Below, piece after piece: positions 38,041 through 46,503 of a stretch of DNA of 64,000 bases. Position numbers and translations under genes: made by a program. The notes under the pieces were generated by a model that saw only the letters and a list, made by a program, of their open reading frames with translations, made no database searches and was not told the origin of the DNA. The first letter of the stretch is position 1. Each line of letters opens with the position of its first letter. This stretch comes from Pseudomonas fluorescens (GTDB lineage: Bacteria; Pseudomonadota; Gammaproteobacteria; Pseudomonadales; Pseudomonadaceae): assembly GCA_902825215.1 (NCBI GenBank), contig LR782234.1, positions 2,914,001 through 2,978,000 of the forward strand, in the 5' to 3' direction.

Positions 38041-39960
38041 ATGAGCGAAAACCCTAAAAGCGCTGAGATCGAGAACATGCGTTTTCGCCTGCTGATCGAT
38101 TCGGTGATCGATTACGCGATCTACATGATCGATCCGGACGGCATCATCACCAGTTGGAACTCCGGGGCCAAACGCTTCAAGGGCTACGAAGAGGCGGAAA
38201 TCCTCGGCGAACACTTTTCACGGTTCTACACCGCTGAAGACCGCGCCGCCGGTCTGCCGCAACGCGCGCTGAACACGGCGATCAACGAAGGGCGCTTTGA
38301 AGGCGAGGGCTGGCGGGTGCGCAAGGACGGCACCAACTTCTGGTCGCACGTGGTGATCGACCCGATCATTGACCCCGATGGGCGCTTGCTCGGTTTCGCC
38401 AAGATCACCCGCGACCTGACCAACCGCAAAATGGCCGAGGAAACCCTCAAGCAAAGCGAACAGCAGTTTCGTCTGCTGGTACAGGGCGTTACCGATTACG
38501 CCATCTACATGCTCAGCCCCGAGGGCCGGGTCAGTAACTGGAACCAGGGCGCGCAGCGGATCAAGGGCTATCTGCCGGAAGAAATCATCGGTCAGCATTT
38601 TTCGATCTTCTACACCCCCGAGGACCGCGAACTCGGCGAGCCGCAACGCTCGCTGGAAATCGCCACCCGCGAGGGCCGCTTCGAAAACAAGAGCTGGCGC
38701 ATGCGCAAGGACGGCACACGCTTTCTGGCGCATGTGGTGCTCGATGCGATTCGCGGCGATACCGGCATTCTGCTCGGTTTTGCCAAGATCACCCGCGATA
38801 TCACCGAAGCCCATCAATCCCGCCAGGCGCTGGAAAAAACCCGTGAAGCGCTGTTTCAGGCGCAGAAGATGCAGGCCATCGGTCAACTCAGCGGCGGCAT
38901 TGCCCATGACTTCAATAACCTGTTGACGGTGATCCTCGGCAATCTGGAGATCGTGCAAAAGCGCATGGGCGCCGACCCGAAAATCAGCCGTCTGCTGGAA
39001 AACGCCACCCAGGGCGCCCTGCGCGGCGTGTCGCTGACCCAGCGCATGCTGGCATTCGCGCGCCGCCAGGAACTCAAGACCGAATCGGTCGATATTGCTC
39101 AGTTGGTGCGGGGCATTACCGGTTTGCTGCGCAGCTCGCTGGGGCCGGGCATCCGCATCGAAACACGTTTTCCCGACGATCTGCAGCCAGTGCTGGCCGA
39201 CAGCAATCAGCTCGAACTGGCCTTGCTCAATCTGGCGACCAACGCCCGCGATGCCATGCCCGACGGCGGCACGGTGACCATCACCGCACAGCCGCAAGTG
39301 GCGCTGGAGCTGGGTGATTCGCAGTTGCCGGCCGGGCGTTACGTCTGTCTGAGCCTGACCGACACCGGGGAGGGCATGGATGCCACCACGCTGGCATCGG
39401 CCCGCGACCCGTTTTTCACCACCAAGGGGCTGGGCAAGGGCACCGGGCTGGGCCTGTCGATGGTCCATGGTTTTATTGAACAGCTCGGTGGCCGTTTCAT
39501 CCTTAAAAGCGAAAAGGGCCAGGGCACCACGGCTGAGCTGTGGATTCCGGTGGCGCTTGAGGGCACCGCGAGCAAGCCGCAGCTTTCCTCGGCGGCGCCG
39601 GTTTCAGTGCCGCGCCTCAGCGTGCTGGTGGTCGATGACGATTCGCTGGTATTGACCAGCACCAGTCTGTTGCTGGAAGACCTTGGTCATCGCGTCCTCG
39701 GCGCAACGTCCGGTGAGCAAGCGTTGCGCCTGTTCGATCAGGGCGAAGTCATCGATCTGATGATCACCGACATGGCCATGCCGAAAATGAGCGGTGCGCA
39801 ACTGGCCCACGCCGTGCGTATGCTCAAACCGGACCTGCCGATCATCCTCGCCACCGGTTATGCCGAGCGCCTGGAGGGTTTCGCCGCCGAGCTGCCGCGT
39901 CTGCCCAAGCCGTTCACGCAGATGGGGCTGGTGGCGATCATTGCGCAATCGATGAAGTGA
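38041..39960 (+). CDS. Hybrid sensor histidine kinase (PAS-PAS-HK-REC)
   Basis: A 639-aa soluble hybrid kinase without membrane segments. Two similar PAS domains (about residues 15-135 and 140-260, each with an FYTxEDR stretch and RxRKDGTxF) precede the phosphoacceptor helix GGIAHDFNNLLT (His289), an ATPase domain (NLATNARDAMPDGG and GTGLGLSMV) and a receiver domain with Asp577 in LMITDMAMP. No output domain and no neighbouring response regulator are present, so phosphate may pass to a partner elsewhere. The ligand is unknown; the PAS domains lack the LOV cysteine motif. A GTG at 38032 overlapping the helicase stop is an alternative start. Confidence 0.9.
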   Translation: MSENPKSAEIENMRFRLLIDSVIDYAIYMIDPDGIITSWNSGAKRFKGYEEAEILGEHFSRFYTAEDRAAGLPQRALNTAINEGRFEGEGWRVRKDGTNFWSHVVIDPIIDPDGRLLGFAKITRDLTNRKMAEETLKQSEQQFRLLVQGVTDYAIYMLSPEGRVSNWNQGAQRIKGYLPEEIIGQHFSIFYTPEDRELGEPQRSLEIATREGRFENKSWRMRKDGTRFLAHVVLDAIRGDTGILLGFAKITRDITEAHQSRQALEKTREALFQAQKMQAIGQLSGGIAHDFNNLLTVILGNLEIVQKRMGADPKISRLLENATQGALRGVSLTQRMLAFARRQELKTESVDIAQLVRGITGLLRSSLGPGIRIETRFPDDLQPVLADSNQLELALLNLATNARDAMPDGGTVTITAQPQVALELGDSQLPAGRYVCLSLTDTGEGMDATTLASARDPFFTTKGLGKGTGLGLSMVHGFIEQLGGRFILKSEKGQGTTAELWIPVALEGTASKPQLSSAAPVSVPRLSVLVVDDDSLVLTSTSLLLEDLGHRVLGATSGEQALRLFDQGEVIDLMITDMAMPKMSGAQLAHAVRMLKPDLPIILATGYAERLEGFAAELPRLPKPFTQMGLVAIIAQSMK

Positions 39961-40038
39961 GGCACTGGTCAATTCGCCTGAACTTGTCCGTCACCGAGGC
40001 TTTCGAAAGGTTTTTAACCACCTCGGAGCGCGTTTGTT

Positions 40039-40578
40039 TTGTCTCGCATATTGACCCATCCCACTGCTGAAGAAGAGGCGCTGACCGAACACAACGCCAA
40101 GATGTTCGGCTCGCCCAAGGAACGTCTGGATTTCTATCGGCGCGAAATCCAGTACGAAACCAGCATCCTTGCCAACCGCACCGACGCCTATCTGGCGGCG
40201 CAGTCGTTTCTGGTAATCGCTTTCGCTTCATGCATGGCCAACCTCAACCCGGAGTGGGGCAAGTTGTTCACTTTGGTTGTGCCGCCGTTTCTGGCCTTGC
40301 TCGGCGTCCTCAGCTCCTTGAATGCCTGGCCAGGCATTCGTGCGGCGTATGAAATCATTGATCACTGGCATTTCAAGCAGAGCCAGTTATTGCAGGCTGA
40401 GCCGGTGATGGGGCTGGCGTATGACGAGTCGCCGCTGTTCAGCGAGGTCGAGTCGAGCCATAAGGGCTATCGCAAGTCGCTGTTGTTTTCGCTGCGCACG
40501 CCGTGGATCTTCGCGACGTTCTGGATATTGCTGGGGGGGTATGCGGTATTTATCCAGGTGACGAATCCGGGGGGATGA
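40039..40578 (+). CDS. Small membrane protein of unknown function
   Basis: A 179-aa protein with a polar N-terminal helix (TAEEEALTEHNAKMFGSPKE, YRREIQYETSILANRTDAYL), two adjacent membrane segments (FLVIAFASCMANL and FTLVVPPFLALLGVL), a soluble middle and a third segment near the end (IFATFWILLGGYAVFI). The arrangement recalls 2TM SLATT-like proteins but I cannot confirm the family. The TTG start at 40039 has GGAG ten bases upstream; an ATG at 40102 would shorten it by 21 residues. It stands alone after the hybrid kinase. Confidence 0.65.
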   Translation: MSRILTHPTAEEEALTEHNAKMFGSPKERLDFYRREIQYETSILANRTDAYLAAQSFLVIAFASCMANLNPEWGKLFTLVVPPFLALLGVLSSLNAWPGIRAAYEIIDHWHFKQSQLLQAEPVMGLAYDESPLFSEVESSHKGYRKSLLFSLRTPWIFATFWILLGGYAVFIQVTNPGG

Positions 40579-40646
40579 TGGCAGTAGGTACGGAAAAGTT
40601 TGGGCTCGTGGTTCGCTTGGATTTTGTAGTGGATTTTCGATCGAAC

Positions 40647-40806
40647 CCCCTCACCCCAGCCCTCTCCCCCAAGGGGGCGAGGGGGAAAGGGAGCAGATCT
40701 TCGCAAGGTTCAAATTTGGCGTTCACTCGGTATTTCAGGTCGACGCAATTCAAATAGTCACTGCGGTCGGTTCCCTCTCCCTCTGGGAGAGGGCTAGGGT
40801 GAGGGG
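40647..40806. repeat. CCCCTCACCC-type palindromic module, copy 3
   Basis: It starts CCCCTCACCCCAGCCCTCTC and ends GAGAGGGCTAGGGTGAGGGG, with a variable ~80-bp centre. It fills the gap between the membrane-protein gene and the convergent small gene at 40817. Confidence 0.8.
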
Positions 40807-40816
40807 CTTTCTAGCG

Positions 40817-41113
40817 TCAACTCGCCACTTCAAGCTCGCGCTCAACCTCTAGGGAGCGCTGCGACGCCTGTGGAATTGGCGGAAAATCCTCATTCAACAC
40901 GCATAAATGATCAATCGCATCCTCAAACAGCAAATCGGCCTTCTTGCGTAAAGCCCGGTAATGCTCGAACTGCTCCATATCCAGGTTCTCAACTTCGAGC
41001 ATCGCATTGGCCGCGCGGTTGAGGGTGTGGGCGTTATCGAACAATTGGCGGTTGCGTTCCAGAGCCAATGCTCTGCAAGCCTTGATTTGCGCAGGAGTCG
41101 AACGTTCTTTCAT
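40817..41113 (-). CDS. Small helical protein of unknown function
   Basis: A 98-aa acidic and basic protein, all predicted helix: RALALERNRQLFDNAHTLNR, then MEQFEHYRALRKKADLLFED. No signal peptide or membrane segment. The ATG at 41113 is preceded by AAGG at about eight bases. Family not recognised; the charge pattern would suit a small DNA- or RNA-associated protein, but that is a guess. The leader contains a tRNA-like element (41151-41207). Confidence 0.65.
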   Translation of the reverse strand: MKERSTPAQIKACRALALERNRQLFDNAHTLNRAANAMLEVENLDMEQFEHYRALRKKADLLFEDAIDHLCVLNEDFPPIPQASQRSLEVERELEVAS

Positions 41114-41150
41114 GACCGTAACCTTTTTCTTCGGGATTCCGTTTCATAGG

Positions 41151-41207
41151 CGTCGCGCCGCAGGGGAATCGAACCTGCCGGGCCGCCGCTTGATGCACTC
41201 AGCGACG
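41151..41207 (-). other. tRNA-like element without anticodon arm in the leader of the 98-aa gene
   Basis: On the minus strand, CGTCGC (41202-41207) pairs with GCGACG (41151-41156) like an acceptor stem. Between them are a D-arm-like GCTGAGTGCATCAAGCGGC (41185-41203), close to the D-arm of class II tRNAs, and a T-arm-like GCAGG-TTCGATTCC-CCTGC (41160-41178). The anticodon arm is missing and no CCA follows. It lies about 40 bp before the start codon of the 98-aa gene. It is either a tRNA remnant or a tRNA mimic in the leader. Confidence 0.45.
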
Positions 41208-41299
41208 GTTATGGTTGTGACCCCTGGCAGCGAAGCGGGGATCCATTTTTTTGCAGAAAAAACTTCGATCAATTAACCGTTAAAGCGCCGGGTAAAAAA

Positions 41300-42643
41300 T
41301 CAGCTTTTTTGTTTCTTGTACTGCTCGTAGCCGGCCAGGATTGGCTGAGTGCTGATGCCGTGCACGAGGATACTCAGTGCCACCACTGACAAGGTCAGGT
41401 CGGTACACAGTGTCGCGACATCGCTGGTCAGCCCATGATTCAAGGCGAAGAACAGGTAGAACAGACTGCCGATCCCGCGAATGCCGAACCAGCCGATCAA
41501 CAGCCGCTGGCGGCCTTCGAGCAGCGAACCCCAAGGCATCAGCGCGACGCAGGCCGGGCGAATCAGGCAGAACAGCACAGCGCCCACCAGCAGCGCCCGC
41601 CAATCCCAGTGCGCCAACAGCACCACGCCGAGCAGGGTTACCAGAAAAACTTCCATCGCCCGTTCGACCAGCCCGCCGAACGCGAGCATGTCGCCCATCA
41701 TGATGCCGGCGGCCAACTGGCTGCTTTCAAGCTCTTGGGTATCGCCGCGTACGGCGTGTTGCGGTTCGACGTTCTGGTGGCCCACCACCGGTTGCACCAG
41801 ATGTTCAGCGGGCGGCTGGCTGACGCCGGTGGACTTCACTTCGACCTGACGCAAGCCGAGGCCGGCGGCAAATACCGACAGAAAGCCGTAGCCGCCGATG
41901 GCTTCGGCGACCACGTAAGCCAGAGCGATCAGCGCCAGAGCGAGGTAATCATTGGGGCTAAGAGTGCTGTCTTCATTATGGATACGCAGCAACACCGTGA
42001 CACGTCCGATGCCGCGACCCATCCAGTAACCGGTCAGCAGACCCGCCGGCACTGCCCACAACACGCTTTGCAGCAGCCAGCCTTGCAGCTCGCCGCTGAC
42101 GTTGTCGCTGTGAATCAGCAGCAACCCGAGAATCACGAACGGGAAGGCGATGCCGTCATTCAAACCGGCCTCGCCGGACAGGCCAAAGCGCACGCTGTCG
42201 ACATCCCGCGCATCGTTGACCTGCACCAGCGCTGCGAGCACCGGGTCGGTCGGCGCCAGAATCGCGCCGATCAGCAGCGACGGTCCCCACGGCATTTGCA
42301 GGCCCCAGTGCAGCAGCAGGCAGACCCCGGCAATCGTCAGCACCATCACCGGGCCCGCCAGGCCGAAGGCGATGCGCCAGGGTTTGTCAGTCAGCGGTAA
42401 ACGCAGCTTCAGGCCGCAGACGAACAGGGAAAACAGCACCGCCACCTCGGTCAGGTGCTCCATCCACAGCGAAGCGTTTTCCAGCGACAGTTTCAGCAGG
42501 TTGAGGCCGCTCGGGCCGATGGCAATGCCCAGCAACAGGCACACGGCCGACGTGGTCACTGGCATCCAGCGCAAGTACGACGAAGTCAGCGCCAGTGTCA
42601 GCAGGACCGCGCCGAGCACGGCAACCCACACCGTGAAACTCAC
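41300..42643 (-). CDS. CPA1-type cation:proton antiporter
   Basis: A 447-aa integral membrane protein with about twelve hydrophobic segments. The motif GAILAPTDPVLAALVQV with the downstream GLSGEAGLNDGIAFPFV is the ion-binding core of Na+/H+ exchangers of the NhaP/CPA1 class. A polar loop of ~50 residues (VEVKSTGVSQPPAEHLVQPV ...) interrupts the second half. It exchanges Na+ or K+ for protons across the inner membrane. The start is a GTG at 42643 with GGCGGCC upstream, so the first codon is not certain. A Yip1 gene follows upstream on the same strand, 43 bp away. Confidence 0.88.
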   Translation of the reverse strand: MSFTVWVAVLGAVLLTLALTSSYLRWMPVTTSAVCLLLGIAIGPSGLNLLKLSLENASLWMEHLTEVAVLFSLFVCGLKLRLPLTDKPWRIAFGLAGPVMVLTIAGVCLLLHWGLQMPWGPSLLIGAILAPTDPVLAALVQVNDARDVDSVRFGLSGEAGLNDGIAFPFVILGLLLIHSDNVSGELQGWLLQSVLWAVPAGLLTGYWMGRGIGRVTVLLRIHNEDSTLSPNDYLALALIALAYVVAEAIGGYGFLSVFAAGLGLRQVEVKSTGVSQPPAEHLVQPVVGHQNVEPQHAVRGDTQELESSQLAAGIMMGDMLAFGGLVERAMEVFLVTLLGVVLLAHWDWRALLVGAVLFCLIRPACVALMPWGSLLEGRQRLLIGWFGIRGIGSLFYLFFALNHGLTSDVATLCTDLTLSVVALSILVHGISTQPILAGYEQYKKQKS

Positions 42644-42685
42644 GAACGGCCGCCATCAAACAGCAAGGTATAGACATTCATGGGC

Positions 42686-43297
42686 TCAACCCGTGGTCGT
42701 ACGCAGGTACTCGGGAATGAGCACGTTGAACCACAGCAGAATCATCGACACCAGCAGCGTCACCAGCACCAACAGACCAACCCCCCAGACGGAGGCGGAA
42801 TAGAGCAGGCCTTGCTCCTTGCGCTCGTGCATGAACGTTGGCAGCCCGACAAACAACAGAAACGTCGAATAAATCGACGCCCCACCGAGCACCAGAATCG
42901 CCAGCCAGCGGCTTGGGTACAGCCCGGCAATCCCGGCGACGAAAAACGGCGTCACGGTGTAAGCGGCAAAACCGATGCATTGATTGAGCGTCGGCCGCGC
43001 GTCAAAGGTGCGCGACATCCAGCGAATGAAACCGCCCATGATTGCCACGCCGACGACGATGGTCAGGTACAGCAGAATGCACAGTTGCAAGGCGCTGGCG
43101 GTGCTCAATCGCACGTTCTCACCGACCGCCAGACTCCAGCCGACATAGGTGGTGCCAATGAACAGGCACACCGCCGGAATCAGCGCCAGCACCAGCAGGT
43201 GCGCGAGGTAGTGTCGGGGGTGGGCCTCTTCTTCGCGGCGGATATCGGTCCAGGCGAAGTTGGGGCGGGTGAACAGCTTGACGATAGGTGCGGACAT
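42686..43297 (-). CDS. Yip1-domain membrane protein
   Basis: A 203-aa protein with five hydrophobic segments in the Yip1 pattern (HYLAHLLVLALIPAVCLFIG, ILLYLTIVVGVAIMGGFIRW, LGGASIYSTFLLFVGLPTFM). A strong AGGAGG precedes the ATG at 43297. Bacterial Yip1 proteins have no firm function. It is likely co-transcribed with the antiporter downstream. Confidence 0.85.
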   Translation of the reverse strand: MSAPIVKLFTRPNFAWTDIRREEEAHPRHYLAHLLVLALIPAVCLFIGTTYVGWSLAVGENVRLSTASALQLCILLYLTIVVGVAIMGGFIRWMSRTFDARPTLNQCIGFAAYTVTPFFVAGIAGLYPSRWLAILVLGGASIYSTFLLFVGLPTFMHERKEQGLLYSASVWGVGLLVLVTLLVSMILLWFNVLIPEYLRTTTG

Positions 43298-43384
43298 GAC
43301 GACCTCCTGATCCTGTTGGCCCGTCGGGCTCTACAGTTATGGAGAGGGCGCCATGCCGCTGGGTTCAGTTTTTCTCGCGGGCGG

Positions 43385-44242
43385 TCAGAGCATCGGTTTG
43401 CCGCCAGTCACGCCGTAGCGCTGACCGGTGATGTAACTGGCTTCGTCCGAGGCCAGCAGCACATAGATCGGCGCCACTTCCACCGGTTGACCGGGGCGAC
43501 CAAGCGGCGTGCTGCCACCGAAGTTCTGCACTTCTTCGTCAGGCATGGTCGAGACGATCAATGGCGTCCAGATCGGCCCCGGCGCGACGCTGTTGACGCG
43601 GATTTCTTTCGGGCCAAGCATCTGCGCCAGGCCACCAGTGAAGTTGGCAATCGCCCCTTTGGTGGTCGCGTAGGCGAGCAGGGTCGGTTTAGGCATGTCC
43701 GAATTGACCGAACTGGTGTTGATGATCGATGAACCAGGGCGCATGTGTTTGATCGCCGCCTGACAGATGCGGAACATCGCAGTGATGTTCACATCGAAGG
43801 TCATTAGCCATTCTTCGTCGGGAATCTCTTCGAAATTCTCATGGGTCATCTGGAACGCAGCGTTGTTGACCAAAACATCGATACGGCCAAAGCGTTCGAC
43901 GGTCTTGTCGACCAGTGCCTGACACTGGGCTTTTTCGGCGATATCGCCCGGCAACAACAGACACTGACGCCCGGCCTGTTCAACCCAGCGCGCGGTTTCC
44001 TTGGCGTCTTCGTGCTCATCCAGATACGCCACGGCCACGTCGGCGCCTTCACGCGCAAAAGCAATCGCCACGGCGCGCCCAATGCCGCTGTCAGCACCAG
44101 TGATCAAAGCAATCTTGCCGGCCAGCCGGCCCGAACCGACATAGCTTTGCTCGCCGCAATCGGGATACGGCTCCATCTTGCGCTGCGAGCCAGGCACGGG
44201 CTGGGCTTGTTTGGGGAAGGGTGGTTTTGGATAGTTGCTCAT
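43385..44242 (-). CDS. Short-chain dehydrogenase/reductase (YghA-like)
   Basis: A 285-aa classical SDR. NADP-binding motif ITGADSGIGRAVAIAFAREG, NNAAFQ, catalytic Ser in INTSSVNSD and YATTKGAIANF with Tyr and Lys. The proline-rich N-terminal extension (YPKPPFPKQAQPVPGSQ) is typical of the YghA group of stress-associated reductases. AAGGAG lies upstream of the ATG at 44242. The substrate is unknown; likely cytosolic carbonyl reduction. Confidence 0.9.
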   Translation of the reverse strand: MSNYPKPPFPKQAQPVPGSQRKMEPYPDCGEQSYVGSGRLAGKIALITGADSGIGRAVAIAFAREGADVAVAYLDEHEDAKETARWVEQAGRQCLLLPGDIAEKAQCQALVDKTVERFGRIDVLVNNAAFQMTHENFEEIPDEEWLMTFDVNITAMFRICQAAIKHMRPGSSIINTSSVNSDMPKPTLLAYATTKGAIANFTGGLAQMLGPKEIRVNSVAPGPIWTPLIVSTMPDEEVQNFGGSTPLGRPGQPVEVAPIYVLLASDEASYITGQRYGVTGGKPML

Positions 44243-44352
44243 CGCAGGGTCTCCTTCGTTTTCAAGGCAAGTGTCTCGGGTTGACCCGGGGCATTTGCCG
44301 TGAGTTCGATCGGATTTGCGCTGGCGTCTCTCGAACAAGATGCAAAACCAAT

Positions 44353-44378
44353 GTGGGAGCTTGCGGGCAAGCTGCCAC
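44353..44378. repeat. Single REP-like hairpin
   Basis: GTGGGAGCTTGCGGGCAAGC followed by TGCCAC forms one imperfect hairpin of the REP type, 110 bp upstream of the SDR start. A related arm, GCTTGCAGGCAAGCTCCCAC, lies at 44953-44972. Confidence 0.6.
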
Positions 44379-44421
44379 AGGGATCGCGTGCACCACCAGG
44401 CCAGCAACCGAAAATCAAAAG

Positions 44422-44569
44422 CCCCTCACCCTAGCCCTCTCCCGGAGGGAGAGGGGACTGACCGGGGTGGATGTGAGAGATACGCCGACTGACATACCGA
44501 GTCGAACTCAGATTCTGAAAAGCCCAAAGATCGGCTCCCTCTCCAGGGGGAGAGGGCTGGGGTGAGGGG
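44422..44569. repeat. CCCCTCACCC-type palindromic module, copy 4
   Basis: From CCCCTCACCCTAGCCCTCTC to GAGAGGGCTGGGGTGAGGGG with a variable centre; it forms one end of the longer repeat, as in copy 1. Confidence 0.8.
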
Positions 44570-44923
44570 CAGCCACACCACCAATCCCAAGCCAACCACC
44601 CGCTTCTAACCACTCAACAATGAGCGTTAGCTCGCGTGCTCTTGTCTTGCGTCACCGGCGACATCGGAAGGCTGAGCGCAGGGATTGATCCGGGCGTGGG
44701 AGCGCAGCGACCGTACGACGAAGTCGTACACAGCGGAAGGAGGTGCAGCGCAGCAAACCGTAGCCGCTGCGCCCGGATCAGTCGCCGGAGCGAAGGGACC
44801 CGAGCCTGCGAGGGCCGTACGTAGGAGCAAGCCTTTTTGGGTACTTTTTCGGCGTTTGGAAAAAGTGCCTCGCCGTAAGGGCGAAACCGCCAGCAGCCGT
44901 TACCGCAGCAACGGATATGTACC
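44422..44923 (-). repeat. ~500-bp dispersed repeat, copy 2 (inverted)
   Basis: Reverse orientation of the block at 15990-16490, with the same length within a few bases and the same order of parts. The hairpin at 44713-44729 (GTACGAC-GAA-GTCGTAC on the plus strand) replaces GTCTGGC-TGC-GCCAGAC of copy 1. The palindromic CCCCTCACCC module forms the end at 44422-44569. It fills the 750-bp gap between the SDR and the aminotransferase gene; no protein is credible here because indels break frames relative to copy 1. Confidence 0.8.
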
Positions 44924-44995
44924 CAAAACTCAGCGTCTGAAAGCAAGCCATCGCTTGCAGGCAAGCTCCCACAGGGAATCACTTAAAAAGGGAAA

Positions 44996-46150
44996 TCAAG
45001 CACTGCGCTGCGCCAGCGCACGCTCCATCCGGCTGATACCTTCTTCGAGCAACGACCGCGGGCAACCAAAATTCAAGCGCACAAACTGCCGATGTTGATC
45101 ACCAAAATCCAGCCCCGCACTCAGCCCGACCTTACCCTGCTCGAGGAAGAACCGCTGCGGATCCGGCAGCCCCAGCGCCGAACAATCCAGCCACGCCAGA
45201 TAAGTCCCCTGCGGCACATTGATCGTCACCCCCGGCAAACGACTGCGCACGGCGTCAACCAACCAGTCGCGATTGCCCTGCAGATAAACCTTCAACTCGG
45301 CCAACCAGGGCGCGCCTTCGCTGTACGCGACGCGAGTGGCCTCCATGCCCAGCGGATTGACGCTGTCGACCATACCGCAACGAGCATGATTGACGCGCTC
45401 ACGCAGCGCAGCGTTCTGAATGATCATGAACGACGTCTTCAGGCCGGCAATGTTGTAAGCCTTGCTCGCCGACATCAGCGTAATCGTGCGCTGGGCGATC
45501 TCGGGGCTCAGCGATGCCGTCGGAACATGCACGCGACCGTCAAAACACAGCTCTGCGTGGATTTCATCAGAAATGATCCAGGCACCCTGAGCCATGCAGA
45601 TATCAGCCACATCACGCAGCTCCTGCGCAGCGAACACCTTGCCGAGCGGATTGTGCGGATTGCTCAACAGCAGTGCGCCGCCGCCCACCAGCGCATCACG
45701 CAGCGCCGTCAGTGGCGTGAGATAGCTGCCATCCGCCTGAGCGACGAATTCCAGCTCGACCTTGTTCAACCCCCAATGGCCCGGCGCATGACGCAACGGC
45801 GGGTAGTTCGGCACCTGCACCACAACGTTCTGCTGCGGTTGCACCAATGCCTTGAGCGCCATGTTGAAACCGGACTCGACACCCGGCAGGAAGATCAGCT
45901 CCTGCGGCTTGACCTGCCAGGCGTACTTGGCCCAGAGGTCGGCAACAATCGCCTCACGCAAATTGTCCTGCGCCACGCTGTAGCCCACCAGCGGGTGCAG
46001 CAAACGCTGCTGCAAGGCCTCGATCACCACCGGCGGCGCGGCGAAATCCATGTCCGCGACCCACATCGGCAGGACATCCGCCGGATAACGGCTCCACTTG
46101 GTGCTGCCGGTGTGGTGGCGGTCGAATACCTGATCAAAATCGAAAGTCAT
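44996..46150 (-). CDS. MalY/PatB-type aminotransferase (cystathionine beta-lyase)
   Basis: A 384-aa fold-type I PLP enzyme. MTFDFDQVFDRHHTGSTKWS is the typical PatB start, VWVADMDFAAPP-like sequence follows (LPMWVADMDFAAPP), and the PLP lysine is in LMSASKAYNIAGLKTSFM. Conserved NPHNPLGKV and the C-terminal VRLNFGCPRSLLEEGISRM complete the pattern. Such enzymes cleave cystathionine or cysteine conjugates, or transaminate. The start at 46150 is chosen from family likeness; the upstream extension to 46219 is not. Confidence 0.9.
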   Translation of the reverse strand: MTFDFDQVFDRHHTGSTKWSRYPADVLPMWVADMDFAAPPVVIEALQQRLLHPLVGYSVAQDNLREAIVADLWAKYAWQVKPQELIFLPGVESGFNMALKALVQPQQNVVVQVPNYPPLRHAPGHWGLNKVELEFVAQADGSYLTPLTALRDALVGGGALLLSNPHNPLGKVFAAQELRDVADICMAQGAWIISDEIHAELCFDGRVHVPTASLSPEIAQRTITLMSASKAYNIAGLKTSFMIIQNAALRERVNHARCGMVDSVNPLGMEATRVAYSEGAPWLAELKVYLQGNRDWLVDAVRSRLPGVTINVPQGTYLAWLDCSALGLPDPQRFFLEQGKVGLSAGLDFGDQHRQFVRLNFGCPRSLLEEGISRMERALAQRSA

Positions 46151-46244
46151 GCGCGGTCTCGTGAAGGCGGGTTGTTCTGGGGCGTCATGATAAGCCGCAT
46201 ACCCTGCGGGAGCACACAAATCCTCGCGGCCACCTGCAACCTTT

Positions 46245-46332
46245 GTGGGAGCTGGCTTGCCAGCGATTGCGGTGGATCAGGCACCATCAATATTGAATGC
46301 GCCGACGCCATCGCTGGCAAGCCAGCTCCCAC
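46245..46332. repeat. REP doublet before fdnG
   Basis: GTGGGAGCTGGCTTGCCAGC (from 46245) and its reverse complement (ending 46332) face each other. This is a variant REP sequence relative to the CTGCTCGC type elsewhere in the window. A separate hairpin, CGACGCC-AA-GGCGTCG at 46424-46439, lies closer to fdnG. Confidence 0.8.
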
Positions 46333-46503
46333 AGAGTTTGTACAAAGCCATCAAATCGCGCGGCAAACACCCGACGGTCGGTTTTCACCCGGGCGCTGCG
46401 CTGATTGGCTACAGTGAAAAAGTCGACGCCAAGGCGTCGCAACCGTGATTGTCCAGATAAAACCCGGCACCAGTACCGGGTTCCACCTGATCAGGAGTGC
46501 ACG

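Noticed and set aside
41151..41207. Functional tRNA gene
   Set aside because: No anticodon arm and no CCA end; kept only as a tRNA-like element.
44614..44982. 122-aa minus-strand open frame in repeat copy 2
   Set aside because: Same reason: shares fragments with copy 1 in shifted frames, so structure rather than protein seems conserved.
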